In this document: one piece after another, positions 8,176 to 15,744 of the stretch
Position numbering within the stretch: position 1 is the stretch's first letter
How the letters are laid out: each line of letters starts with the position of its first letter
Assembly: GCF_002198735.1 (NCBI RefSeq)
Contig: NZ_MWLO01000159.1
Location: 1-47,015 of the forward strand
Source: Ideonella sp. A 288
GTDB taxonomy: Bacteria; Pseudomonadota; Gammaproteobacteria; Burkholderiales; Burkholderiaceae_C
Direction of reading: 5' to 3'
Length of the DNA stretch: 47,015 nucleotides
Position numbers and translations under genes: made by a program
The notes under the pieces: generated by a model
The model's database searches: none
Told to the model about the DNA's origin: nothing
What the model saw: the letters and a program-made list of their open reading frames with translations, nothing else

Positions 8176-8718
8176 TCACAGGCGCGCGCACTGGTCTTCC
8201 TTGCTCGGCGACACATTGCCCGCACCGGTGGGCGCCGGCATGTTCGCCTTGCACTGCAGGTTGCCGTTCATGCGGTTGCCCTCCAGCCGCACGCCACCGG
8301 TGTTATTGAAGGCCTGCAGGTTGCCGCCGACGATGTTGCGGCTGGCGGCGACCGGGGCGCGGTTCTCGTCGAAGTACAGGTCGCCGTTGATGCGTGCGCG
8401 GTCGACCGTCGCGCTGCCGCCCTGCACGATCTGCACCGAGCCGCCGATGATCGACGCGCCACCCACGGTGACCGCGTTGGCGCCCTCGGCCTGGATATTG
8501 CCGTTGACCGTGACACTGGTGGCCAGCAGCGTGGCACCGGTGCCGACGACGATGCTGCCGGTGAGCCGGGTGCGCTGAAGCAGGCAGGTGGCGCCGTCGG
8601 GCACGAAGACGTTGTCGAGCGCCACGGCGCCCACCGTGCCGCGGCAGGTGAACTCTTCGGCCCAGGCAGGGGACGAGACGGCCGCCAGCAAGGTGGCGGT
8701 GATGATGGCATTGCGCAT
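8176..8718 (-). CDS. Secreted solenoid-like repeat protein, unknown function
   Basis: The 180-residue protein has a clear signal peptide (ATLLAAVSSPAWA) and AGGAG before the ATG at 8718. From residue 53 on, a short motif of the form [N/G]G[N/S/D][I/V/L]Q recurs about every 20 residues, near positions 53, 72, 92, 111, 131 and 151. This suggests a small right-handed beta-solenoid in the periplasm or outside the cell. Cysteines occur at 25, 45, 156 and 177, possibly forming disulfides. It is convergent with the subtilase and apparently monocistronic. Function not recognised. Confidence 0.7.
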   Translation of the reverse strand: MRNAIITATLLAAVSSPAWAEEFTCRGTVGAVALDNVFVPDGATCLLQRTRLTGSIVVGTGATLLATSVTVNGNIQAEGANAVTVGGASIIGGSVQIVQGGSATVDRARINGDLYFDENRAPVAASRNIVGGNLQAFNNTGGVRLEGNRMNGNLQCKANMPAPTGAGNVSPSKEDQCARL

Positions 8719-9035
8719 GGGAAACTCCTGTCGAAGTCTGTCGGTTGCGGTCCGGGCAAGATGGCCCGACCGTGCGCACAGACCCGCCAGGGGCCTCGGC
8801 TGATACCTTCATCGTGAATCGGCCATCGCGATGCCAGAGCGGGCGGCCTTGTGGCCGGGGCCAGCCCGCAGGACCCTGGACCTGCGCTTTGCCCATCTGC
8901 CCCGGAGACACCGGACACCCTGCCGCGCTGACCGGGTGAGAACCCAGCATCGGCCCGGCAGGCCCGTGGCTCGACCCGACGCCGACCGGCAGCACCCGGC
9001 CCGTTGCGCGAACCACCGGCGCCGGCCCCAAATGC
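8719..9035. other. Gene-free stretch upstream of the repeat protein
   Basis: About 317 bases without a credible gene on either strand. It holds the ribosome binding site and presumably the promoter of the minus-strand repeat protein. No dyads of the sulfur-regulon type were seen. Confidence 0.5.
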
Positions 9036-9227
9036 AATGCCCCGCACGGTGGCGGGGCATTGGGTGGAAACCTGATCAGGCTTCCAACGTCACATTGCTG
9101 TGGCGCATTCCGGCAGGCTGTGCCGGCGTTGGGTGGAGTGCATGGTGGTCGGTGCGATAGGTCAACCCTCCTCACGAGACTCTGGCCGATTCACCTCTTG
9201 AAGTTGCCTTCGCGTCGGTGTCTCAGT
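9036..9227 (-). ncRNA. Candidate small RNA gene of about 190 nt
   Basis: A strong sigma-70-like promoter on the minus strand (9234-9262) predicts a transcript starting near 9227. Its 5' part can fold: GAGAC (9220-9224) pairs with GUCUC (9176-9180), CCGA (9215-9218) with UCGG (9186-9189), and a GAAG/CUUC stem closes a GCAA tetraloop (9200-9211). The 3' end is a perfect 10-bp GC-rich hairpin (9036-9061, loop 9046-9051) followed by a weak T-rich tail. No plausible protein is encoded, only a 28-codon frame with a TTG start too close to its Shine-Dalgarno. I do not recognise it as 6S, 4.5S, tmRNA, RNase P or a known riboswitch. Confidence 0.5.
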
Positions 9228-9233
9228 GCCTTT

Positions 9234-9262
9234 AGTAAACGCCATTCCGGGCGCGCCGTCAA
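9234..9262 (-). promoter_or_regulatory. Sigma-70-type promoter for the candidate small RNA
   Basis: On the minus strand, -35 TTGACG (9257-9262), a 17-bp spacer and -10 TTTACT (9234-9239). This is the best consensus-like promoter noticed in the window, and no coding start lies downstream. Confidence 0.6.
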
Positions 9263-9445
9263 GCCCTCTTCGGTGCCCCGGCCGCGGAAACTGCCACGTG
9301 GCGCACGGCCGCTTCTGGCGATCGCGCCGGCGCCTTCCGTGGCAGGTCGACTGCGCCGCCTTGCAGGCGACCGCTGCGTCGGCAGGGGCCATCGGCGCCT
9401 CGCTGCGCCGCAGGGAACGGTGTGGGCCCGCGCCTCGCAATCGCC

Positions 9446-10531
9446 TCATCCGCGGCACACGGCCTGCGGCGACGTGAGCAGCGCGTCGATGGCGGCTCCG
9501 GCGCGTTCGCAGCCGCGGTCGTGCAGGTCCAGCACCTGCTGCGCCAGCGACCAGAAGTGCGCCTCGCCCGCCACCGCGGCATGGCGCAATGCAACACCGC
9601 CATCACCCTGCTGCCACGCATGGTACGCGTGCTTCAAATCCGGGAACAGTGACTCTCGCACGCCATCGAAGCCGGCGAACCAGACATGGATCGAAGGCGA
9701 CGCGCCACGGTCCAGCAGCGTCGGCAGCGTGACGCCGAGGTCGGCCAGGTGGTCGCGCAGCGCCCGTGCGTGCAGGTCGGCGCGCCGGCCCGGCAGCGAC
9801 AGGCGCATGTCGGCCCAGCGCGTGCCCAGGCGCTGGCCGGCGCGATGCTCGCCGAGCTCGTGCAGGATCACGGCCTCGCTGAAGTCGTCGAGCCAGCGCG
9901 GCAGCGCGGCGTCGAAACCGTCGTCCAGCGCATAGGCCTGCACCACCGCATGGAACGGGCTGCCCGGGCTGCGCCGCAGCGTGAAGGCCTCGAACTTCTC
10001 CCAGCACCACCGTGCCAGCGATTCGCGGCGCAGCACGATGGCCGCGCGACCTGCGGCGTTGTCCAGCGCGGCCGGCGGCGCCACCAGGCCGCGCGCCAGT
10101 TCGCGCCCGGCCACCTGCACCTCCAGGCCGTCGCGCCACAGCACGGCGTGGCGCTCGGCCAGGAAGAACACCGGCCGCTGTGCTCCGACCAGGCCCGCGC
10201 CATAGTGCAGGCCCGCGGGCGCCAGGCGGGCATTGACGGCGGCGACGTCGAACGGGTCCAGCGACAGACCATCCGGCAGGGGCAGCGGCCGAAAGGCCTG
10301 CTCCTCCAGCGTCGTCCACAGCGCCTCGCGCTCGGCCAGCCAGGCGCCGACCGCGCCGCGGTCCAGTGCGGCACCGAAGCCCAGGCCGCGCTCCCAGCGG
10401 TGGAACTCGCGCATCTGCAGCAGGTAGGTGCACAGCGTCATGTCGGCCGCGTGGCGGGCGTCGGCGATGTGGCAGTTGGTCTGCACCGCCTCGACGAGGT
10501 CGGCGCAGCCGGGCGGCACGGTGCCAGCCAT
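9446..10531 (-). CDS. Conserved protein of the dsr accessory operon (possibly Sfum_1244-like)
   Basis: The 361-residue protein starts at the ATG at 10531, two bases after the stop of the preceding gene. The N-terminus carries a segment with QTNCHIADARHA and LCTYLLQMREFHRWE. From memory this resembles the Sfum_1244 family seen near sulfur-metabolism genes; I could not check this. The middle contains ILHELGEHRAG, an HExxxH-like arrangement that could bind metal. No signal peptide or membrane segment is visible. It is the last gene of the operon; the small RNA candidate follows about 200 bases later. Reaction unknown. Confidence 0.65.
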   Translation of the reverse strand: MAGTVPPGCADLVEAVQTNCHIADARHAADMTLCTYLLQMREFHRWERGLGFGAALDRGAVGAWLAEREALWTTLEEQAFRPLPLPDGLSLDPFDVAAVNARLAPAGLHYGAGLVGAQRPVFFLAERHAVLWRDGLEVQVAGRELARGLVAPPAALDNAAGRAAIVLRRESLARWCWEKFEAFTLRRSPGSPFHAVVQAYALDDGFDAALPRWLDDFSEAVILHELGEHRAGQRLGTRWADMRLSLPGRRADLHARALRDHLADLGVTLPTLLDRGASPSIHVWFAGFDGVRESLFPDLKHAYHAWQQGDGGVALRHAAVAGEAHFWSLAQQVLDLHDRGCERAGAAIDALLTSPQAVCRG

Positions 10532-10533
10532 CG

Positions 10534-10947
10534 TCAGCCGGCGCGGCGCGGGCGCGGTCGCCAGGCCACCACCGTGGCCACGATGCCCGGCCACGGCAGA
10601 TCGGCCAGGCTGCCGTGCCGCTGCTGGGCCAGGCCGACCAGGCGATGGACGTCGGACACCGGTTCGTCCAGCGCCTGCTGCACGCCGGCCAGGCCACCGC
10701 AGTGCAGGCGCAGTGCCTGCGCGTGGATCAGCGGCTGCCCGGGCCGGGGCAGCTTGAGCGCGAAGCGCGCGCGCTCGTGCAGCAGCGCGGCCAGCGTGGT
10801 GCAGTTGATGCGGGCCACCGGCGACGGGCACTCGACGACGTCGCGCTCGCCGAGCGTCCGGCGCGTGGCCAGCGCGCAGCCGGCCGATCGCGCCAGCAAG
10901 GCGCGCGAGAACACGCAGGCGGTGGCGCTGTCGCAGCAGCAATCCAT
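10534..10947 (-). CDS. Cysteine-rich 137-aa protein, unknown
   Basis: The protein begins MDCCCDSATAC and has further cysteines near residues 24, 40, 49 and 83, a density suggesting metal or Fe-S binding, or redox chemistry. No known domain recognised. The start ATG at 10947 has no clear Shine-Dalgarno; the gene lies 62 bases after the 71-aa gene and two bases before the 361-aa gene, consistent with one transcript. High coding-like constraint in this frame and tight packing support it as real. The arginine-rich C-terminus (WRPRPRRAG) is basic. Confidence 0.6.
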   Translation of the reverse strand: MDCCCDSATACVFSRALLARSAGCALATRRTLGERDVVECPSPVARINCTTLAALLHERARFALKLPRPGQPLIHAQALRLHCGGLAGVQQALDEPVSDVHRLVGLAQQRHGSLADLPWPGIVATVVAWRPRPRRAG

Positions 10948-11009
10948 GGCGTCGTGGGCCGGTGGAGTTGGTTCTGGACCAGTGCGCCGATGTCTCGACC
11001 GGATGCCGA

Positions 11010-11225
11010 TCAGTCGTCACCGGCCGGGGCCGGGTCGCGGATCTGGCACAGCAGGTCTTCGGCAAGTTGTTCGTTGTTGGCGAACATCACGCGGATGCGG
11101 CTGGTCGAGTCGGTCTGCGCCGCGCGCGCCGCCTTGGCGTGCGCCGACGCGTCGCGGAAGGCGGCAAACTCAGCCAGCTTCTCGAGCTGTGCGAACGGCT
11201 TCACCTGGTACACGAAATAGGGCAT
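11010..11225 (-). CDS. Small 71-aa protein, unknown
   Basis: The protein begins MPYFVYQVKPFAQLEKLAEF, with a predicted beta-strand then a long amphipathic helix and a second strand around RIRVMFANNE, suggesting a small ferredoxin-like or coiled alpha/beta fold. One cysteine is near the C-terminus (LLCQIRD). No family recognised with confidence. It starts 11 bases after the S24-like gene in the same direction. Too short for a functional claim; kept because of spacing and its ordinary amino-acid composition. Confidence 0.6.
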   Translation of the reverse strand: MPYFVYQVKPFAQLEKLAEFAAFRDASAHAKAARAAQTDSTSRIRVMFANNEQLAEDLLCQIRDPAPAGDD

Positions 11226-11236
11226 GGCAAACGCTC

Positions 11237-11644
11237 TCAGACGTAGTGTCGGGTCAGGCGGCGGCGGCCGGGCACGGCGGCCTGGATGACCACACCGTGC
11301 ACGGCAGAAAGATCGTCCAGCGGCTGGTCGGGCCAGGCCGGGTTCAACGGGTGCAGCCACCAGCGCTCGCCGCGCCGCACCAGCTGGCGGAAGGTCCACT
11401 CGCCCTCGGCCTGCGCCAGCACGTAGGCGCCGTCGCGCAGCGCGCCCTCGGGCTCGATCAGCAGGATCTCGCCTTCGCTGAACTCGGGCGCCATGCTGTG
11501 GCCGATGACGCGCAGTGCGAAGGCCTCGCCACCGCTGCAGGCGGCCGCAGTGGCGTCGTCGCCGCCGCGGGCCGAGGCCTGCACGTCGTGCGCGCCGCAC
11601 CCTCCGGCCGCCACGCCGGGCCCCTTGCATGCACAACCGCTCAC
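11237..11644 (-). CDS. S24/LexA-like domain protein with a cysteine-rich N-terminus and no catalytic lysine
   Basis: The 135-residue protein starts at a GTG overlapping the upstream stop (GTGA). The first 40 residues hold cysteines at 4, 6, 16 and 36 and could bind metal or an Fe-S centre. Residues 40-125 are an S24 fold: nucleophile-type Ser50 in GHSMAPEF, then EGEILLIEP and GAYVLAQAEGEWTFRQL. In LexA the general-base lysine lies in TVKRL; the equivalent residue here is Arg86. No helix-turn-helix domain is present, unlike LexA or CI. It is therefore probably not a self-cleaving repressor but a binding or sensory relative. Confidence 0.7.
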   Translation of the reverse strand: MSGCACKGPGVAAGGCGAHDVQASARGGDDATAAACSGGEAFALRVIGHSMAPEFSEGEILLIEPEGALRDGAYVLAQAEGEWTFRQLVRRGERWWLHPLNPAWPDQPLDDLSAVHGVVIQAAVPGRRRLTRHYV

Positions 11645-13104
11645 GACAGCGTCTCCTGGAAGACCTGTGCCGCGGGCACGCCTGCGGCGCGCAGTTCGTC
11701 GCGCACCCTGTCGACGAAGGCCTCGGGGCCGGCCAGGTAGAAGTCGCAGTCGATGTCGAAGAGGTCGGCGCGGATGGCCTCGGCCACCTGTCGCGCGCCG
11801 GCCGCGGCGTCGGCCTCGCTGAACAGCGTGTACTCGAACAGGTCCAGCGCCTCCGACCAGGCCCGGCATTGGTTGGCCATGAAGTGCCCGTCGGCGCGCG
11901 TGGCCAGCCAGTACAGCGACAGCGATGGCGCCGCGTCCAGCGACAGCGCATGCTCGATCAGGCTCTTCACCGGTGCGAAGCCGGTGTCGCAGGCCACGAA
12001 CACCAGCGGCCGCTGGCCATCGGCCAGCACGAACTCGCCCACCGGGCCCCACAGCGTGACGGCGTCGCCGGGCCGCAGCGCGCCCGAGAACACCTGGGCG
12101 GCAAAGGCATCGTCGGGCTCGCGGGGCACGAAGAAGTGCAGGTTGCGGTCGTCGCAGGGGCAGCTGGCGATGGGCAGCGTGCGGCGCACGCCCGCGCCCA
12201 GCGCCAGGCCCAGCGTGACCGATTGGCCAGCCAGGAAGCGCAGCCGCTGGCTGCGCGGCGTCTGCAGGTGCAGCAGGCGGGTGTCGGGCGCCAGCTCGCG
12301 CACCGCGCGCACCTGGGTGACGAGCTGCTGCACCGGGATGTCGGCCGGACCGGCGGCCTCGAGCGACTCGAGCGTCAGCGTGCCGCTGGCGGCAGTGTGC
12401 GCACAGGCGAGCACGTAGCCCTGCGCCTTCTCGGGCTCGGACAACGGGTAGTCGGTGGCCATGGTGCGCGTGACCTGCCCGTCGATCACCCTCACCTTGC
12501 ACATGCCGCAGGTGCCGTTGCCGCAACCGTAGTTGAGCTTGAGCCCGGCGCGCATGCCGGCCTGCAGCAGCGTGTCGTGGCCCTCCACGGTGAACTGGTG
12601 GCCGCTCGGCCGCAGCGTCACCTGCGCCGACACCATCTTGAGCACATCGTCCATGACATCCAGCATGTCGACCGGTTCGGTGGCCAAGGCACGCGCCAAC
12701 CCGTCGGTCAGCTGGCGGTGCAGCGCCGCGAGGCGCGGGTCTTCGGCGGCGCCCGCCGCCAGTTGCTCGCGCAGCGCGATCACCAGCGCGTGGTAGCGCT
12801 GCAGGTGGCGTTGCACGTCGGCCAGCTCCTGGCCCTGGCTGAACAGCCGCTGCGCCAGCACCTCCTGGCTGGGCAGCAGGCGCTCGCGCACGCGGCGGCC
12901 GAAGGCCTCGTCGCGGATCTGCGCCACGCGCTCCATCAGGCCCGAGGCCTCGAGCTCGGTCTGCGGGTACAGGCGCAGCAGTGTCTCGGTGGACACCAGC
13001 CCATCGGCCAGCTCGATCTCGCCGGCGCGCACGCGCTGCTGCAGGACGCCACGCGGCACGCCCACCAGCTGTGCGGCACGCCAGACGGTCAGCCACTGGG
13101 CCAT
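11641..13104 (-). CDS. HTH-like domain fused to [2Fe-2S] ferredoxin and FAD/NAD(P) reductase
   Basis: The 487-residue protein has three parts. Residues 1-48 look like a MerR/excisionase-type helix-turn-helix (LTVWRAAQLVGVPRGVLQQR). Residues 50-145 are helical, possibly coiled coil. Residues 160-240 are a plant-type [2Fe-2S] ferredoxin with C194, C199, C202 and C234. From about 255 on there is a ferredoxin-NADP reductase-like domain with RTLPIAS for flavin and FVACDTGFAPVKS for nucleotide. It should move electrons between NAD(P)H and a partner, probably the adjacent dioxygenase. The DNA-binding-like N-terminus is unusual for this enzyme class. Confidence 0.8.
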   Translation of the reverse strand: MAQWLTVWRAAQLVGVPRGVLQQRVRAGEIELADGLVSTETLLRLYPQTELEASGLMERVAQIRDEAFGRRVRERLLPSQEVLAQRLFSQGQELADVQRHLQRYHALVIALREQLAAGAAEDPRLAALHRQLTDGLARALATEPVDMLDVMDDVLKMVSAQVTLRPSGHQFTVEGHDTLLQAGMRAGLKLNYGCGNGTCGMCKVRVIDGQVTRTMATDYPLSEPEKAQGYVLACAHTAASGTLTLESLEAAGPADIPVQQLVTQVRAVRELAPDTRLLHLQTPRSQRLRFLAGQSVTLGLALGAGVRRTLPIASCPCDDRNLHFFVPREPDDAFAAQVFSGALRPGDAVTLWGPVGEFVLADGQRPLVFVACDTGFAPVKSLIEHALSLDAAPSLSLYWLATRADGHFMANQCRAWSEALDLFEYTLFSEADAAAGARQVAEAIRADLFDIDCDFYLAGPEAFVDRVRDELRAAGVPAAQVFQETLS

Positions 13105-13140
13105 GGGCGGGTCTCGATCAGTGCCAGCGCGCCCGGCCGA

Positions 13141-14070
13141 TCAACGCCACGGCAGCTCGGGCGCGGCGCTGCGGTCGAGGTAGCGCGCGCGGTACAGCAG
13201 GCGCGGCTGACGCGAGTCGTCGTGGAAGGCGCTGCGGTCGTGCAGCACGTTGTGCGACACCAGCCCCATGCCGGCCTCCATGCGCACGTGCAGCACCTGC
13301 GGCGACTCACTGGACAGGATCGCCTGCAGGCAGTCGACCGCCGCCCGGGTGGCCGCGTCGTCCTTCCACTGGATGCTGCGGGTGCGGGCGGTGTAGCGCA
13401 TGTGCAGCGCGCCATCCGCCGTGTCGACCGAGAAGACCGGGCCGGTCGTCGCCGCCCGGGCCACGCCGTCGTCGTCTCGGCGCTCGGGGATGGTCATGGC
13501 GTCGGGCGCCATCAGGGCGCGCACGTGGTCCGGCGACGCGTCGCGCAGCGCGATGTAGGCCAGCTCGTGGTCCATCAGCCCGTTGACGCCGCCCTCGCAC
13601 GCCGGCCGCACGCAGTGCAGCACCATGCCGCGGATGCGGCGCTCGGTGCCCTGGTAGTAGCCGTCGGTGTGCCAGCGGATCGGGTTGTCGGTGTAGGGGA
13701 TGTAGCCGCCGCGGCCGTCGGACTGCGCCGACACCGCGATGCGCGAGACGCCGTCCTCCTCGGCCAGCCAGTGGCCGTCGAGCTGGCACAGGCCGAGCTG
13801 CCGGCCCAGGCCGGTGACGACGTCGCGGTCGCATGCCCGCGCCGGCCCACGGTACAGCGCCATGTTGGCGCGCGACAGGCGCTGCAGCAGCGCCTCGCGC
13901 TCGGCCACGGTCAGCGCCAGCGGATCGGCGATGTCGACCAGCAGGTCGTCGATGCCGGCCGGGCGGGCCGCCAGCTTGGCGTCGCGCCAGCGGCGGTAGC
14001 TGGCCTCGTCGTCGAGGTCGAAGGGGCTGGCCTGACGGGCCAGGGTGGTCGATCGCAGGGGGGCGTTCAT
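13141..14070 (-). CDS. TauD/TfdA-like 2-oxoglutarate-dependent dioxygenase
   Basis: The 309-residue protein has the iron facial triad: His134 and Asp136 in RWHTDGYY and a distal His277 in NVLHDR, with Arg279 placed to bind the oxoglutarate carboxylate. Size and motif spacing fit the TauD/GAB family. Family members hydroxylate small substrates such as sulfonates; the substrate here is unknown. It sits beside a ferredoxin reductase in a dsr-linked operon. TauD enzymes do not normally need a reductase, so the pairing may be metabolic rather than catalytic. Confidence 0.82.
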   Translation of the reverse strand: MNAPLRSTTLARQASPFDLDDEASYRRWRDAKLAARPAGIDDLLVDIADPLALTVAEREALLQRLSRANMALYRGPARACDRDVVTGLGRQLGLCQLDGHWLAEEDGVSRIAVSAQSDGRGGYIPYTDNPIRWHTDGYYQGTERRIRGMVLHCVRPACEGGVNGLMDHELAYIALRDASPDHVRALMAPDAMTIPERRDDDGVARAATTGPVFSVDTADGALHMRYTARTRSIQWKDDAATRAAVDCLQAILSSESPQVLHVRMEAGMGLVSHNVLHDRSAFHDDSRQPRLLYRARYLDRSAAPELPWR

Positions 14071-14088
14071 GGTGGGTTCCGTTCGTGT

Positions 14089-14718
14089 TCAATCGCCGCT
14101 GACCGACGAGTGGCGCATGCGCCGCGGCGCGGTCGAGCACAGGTCGCGCAATGTGCGCTGCACCAGCGCCACCGCGTCGGGCGCCTCGACCGCCATCACC
14201 TGGTCGAGCACCCAGCGCTGGTCCTTGGGCGGCAGCGTCGGCTCCAGGCGGCGACCGAGGTAGCGCAGGAAGCCGAAGTCGGGCGTGAACTCGGCCGCGC
14301 CGGGCTCGCCACCGAACTCGGCATAGTGGTCGTGCAGTTCGTTGAAGAGGTCGATGAAGCGGTCGCGCGGCATGGGCTGCCCGGCTGGCGGCGCGCCCAG
14401 CAGGTCGAGCTCGTTGCCCTGCAGCGTGTCGGCCACGTGCAGCACCAGCGCGGTGGTGAAGGCCACGCGCGTGGAGCCGTCGAAGCGCTCGTGGGCCAGC
14501 CGGTCGGCCACGGCCACCAGGAACACCAGCATCTCGCGCATGAAGGCGAAGTAAGGCTCGCCGGCGTCGATGTCGTACTCGGCGCCGCGCATGCGCTTGA
14601 GCGTCTGCTGCGCCACGCGCCAGATCGTGAAGCCCATCGCCCCGGCCTGCTGCTCGGGCGTCTTGGGCGCACCGGGCCGGAACCAGTGGGTCTTGAGGCG
14701 GATGGGGGCGGTGCTCAT
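14089..14718 (-). CDS. Unknown helical 209-aa protein of the dsr accessory operon
   Basis: No family recognised. The protein begins MSTAPIRLKTHWFRPGAPKT and is mostly predicted alpha-helical, with amphipathic helices around 25-55, 60-85 and 105-125. There is no signal peptide and a single cysteine near the C-terminus (DLCSTAP). A conserved-looking acidic and aromatic region (DIDAGEPYFAFMREML) lies at 49-64. It is separated by 18 bases from the dioxygenase and 32 from the DsrC-like gene, so it is probably co-transcribed. Confidence 0.6.
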   Translation of the reverse strand: MSTAPIRLKTHWFRPGAPKTPEQQAGAMGFTIWRVAQQTLKRMRGAEYDIDAGEPYFAFMREMLVFLVAVADRLAHERFDGSTRVAFTTALVLHVADTLQGNELDLLGAPPAGQPMPRDRFIDLFNELHDHYAEFGGEPGAAEFTPDFGFLRYLGRRLEPTLPPKDQRWVLDQVMAVEAPDAVALVQRTLRDLCSTAPRRMRHSSVSGD

Positions 14719-14750
14719 CGCTGGCGATCAGCCGGGGCGCGGGGCCGACA

Positions 14751-15080
14751 TCAGTAGCCGCCCTTGCCCAGCGGCTGCGGCAAGCCAGCCACCTTGCAGC
14801 CCTGCTTGGCCGGCCCGATCGGGAACAGGTCGTACAGGCCCTTGCTGTCGATGCCCGGCATCAGCTCGGCCAGGCCCTTGAGCATGTTGCGGAAGTTGGG
14901 CGTGTGGCCATGCTCGCGGTACTCGTCGCGCAGGTAGTTCACCACCGTCCAGTGGGCGGGGGACAGCGTCAGGCCCTCGGCCGCGGCGACGACCTCGACG
15001 ATCTCGTCGCTGAAGTCGGGGTCGAGCAGGTAGCCCTGATCGTCGGTGTCGAGTTCGGTGCCGTTGACGACGTAAGGCAT
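14751..15080 (-). CDS. DsrC-family protein keeping only CysB
   Basis: The 109-residue protein aligns along its full length with the canonical DsrC at 19636: same N-terminal NGTELDTDDQGYLLDPDFSD pattern and the SPAHWTVVNYLRDEY core. In the C-terminal arm, KQGCKVAGLP keeps CysB (C95), but the penultimate CysA position eleven residues later is Lys106 and the tail ends GKGGY. A trisulfide bridge like that of DsrC cannot form. It may act as a regulator or as a carrier with altered chemistry. AGGAG lies before the ATG at 15080. Confidence 0.85.
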   Translation of the reverse strand: MPYVVNGTELDTDDQGYLLDPDFSDEIVEVVAAAEGLTLSPAHWTVVNYLRDEYREHGHTPNFRNMLKGLAELMPGIDSKGLYDLFPIGPAKQGCKVAGLPQPLGKGGY

Positions 15081-15117
15081 CGGTCGGGTCTCCTGGGTTG
15101 GGGTGGTGGGATGTGGA

Positions 15118-15744
15118 TCAGCGCTCGCCGCCCACGGCGGCAGCAGACTTGTGCGGGACGAAGAGGCCGCAGCCCCACAGCCGGTGCGGGCCCACGCCAA
15201 GGTCGAGCAGGCGCAAGGCGTGCGCGGTGGTCAGGCCGTCGACCATCAGGCTGAAGCCGGGCTGCGGCTGCGCGCCGTAGTCGAACTGCTGCAGGCGGCC
15301 GCAGATGCAGCGTCCGGCGATGCCCAGGCGCTGCAGTTCGCCGCCGACCGCGGCCAGGAAGGCGGCCTCGTCGTCGCTGGCGGCGGCCACCAGGTGGGCG
15401 TAGAGCGTGCCGTGCGGCAGCAGGTCGCGCGGCCGCGGCGGGCCATCGAGCTGAAGTGTCTGCCCGCCGATGTCGAGCGTCTCGCCAGTGAGCACCGACA
15501 GGGCATCGACCTGGGTCCGCGGCACGCGAAGCGTCAGGCGCGAGCGGCCGGACAGCAGCGCCTCACGGCCGGCGCCGGCCGATACATTGATGCGGTGCAC
15601 ACCGGCGCCGGGCCAGTCGGCCAGACCGGGCACGCGGGCTTCGAGCGCGTCGGACAGCGCGCGGCGGTACTCGCGGGGCACGGCCTTGCCTGCCAGGGCG
15701 AACGCCACGTCGACCATCTCGGAGCGGGGATCGGCCATGGCCAT
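15118..15744 (-). CDS. cas6: Solo Cas6-like endoribonuclease (type I-MYXAN/Cmx6-like)
   Basis: The 208-residue protein shows the Cas6 pattern: an early YRRAL..AL...VP segment, GAGVHRI with a candidate catalytic His50, the SRLTLRVP strand, and a C-terminal glycine-rich loop GVGPHRLWGCGLFVPHK (183-199). The order and length match the I-MYXAN Cas6 group as I remember it. Cas6 normally cuts CRISPR precursor RNA at repeat hairpins. No repeat array or other cas gene was found in the window. The ATG overlaps the stop of the preceding small gene by one base (TGATG), so it is translationally coupled within a sulfur-linked operon. The substrate must be something else, or the array is elsewhere. Confidence 0.78.
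   Translation of the reverse strand: MAMADPRSEMVDVAFALAGKAVPREYRRALSDALEARVPGLADWPGAGVHRINVSAGAGREALLSGRSRLTLRVPRTQVDALSVLTGETLDIGGQTLQLDGPPRPRDLLPHGTLYAHLVAAASDDEAAFLAAVGGELQRLGIAGRCICGRLQQFDYGAQPQPGFSLMVDGLTTAHALRLLDLGVGPHRLWGCGLFVPHKSAAAVGGER

Noticed and set aside
9036-9061. The 10-bp hairpin as terminator of the accessory operon alone
   Set aside because: It lies about 385 bases beyond the last stop, and a separate promoter lies between, so it fits the small RNA better, though it may also stop read-through.
9145-9175. A 28-codon peptide within the small RNA candidate
   Set aside because: The only start is TTG or GTG immediately after or within the Shine-Dalgarno-like GAGGAGG, which leaves no proper spacing.
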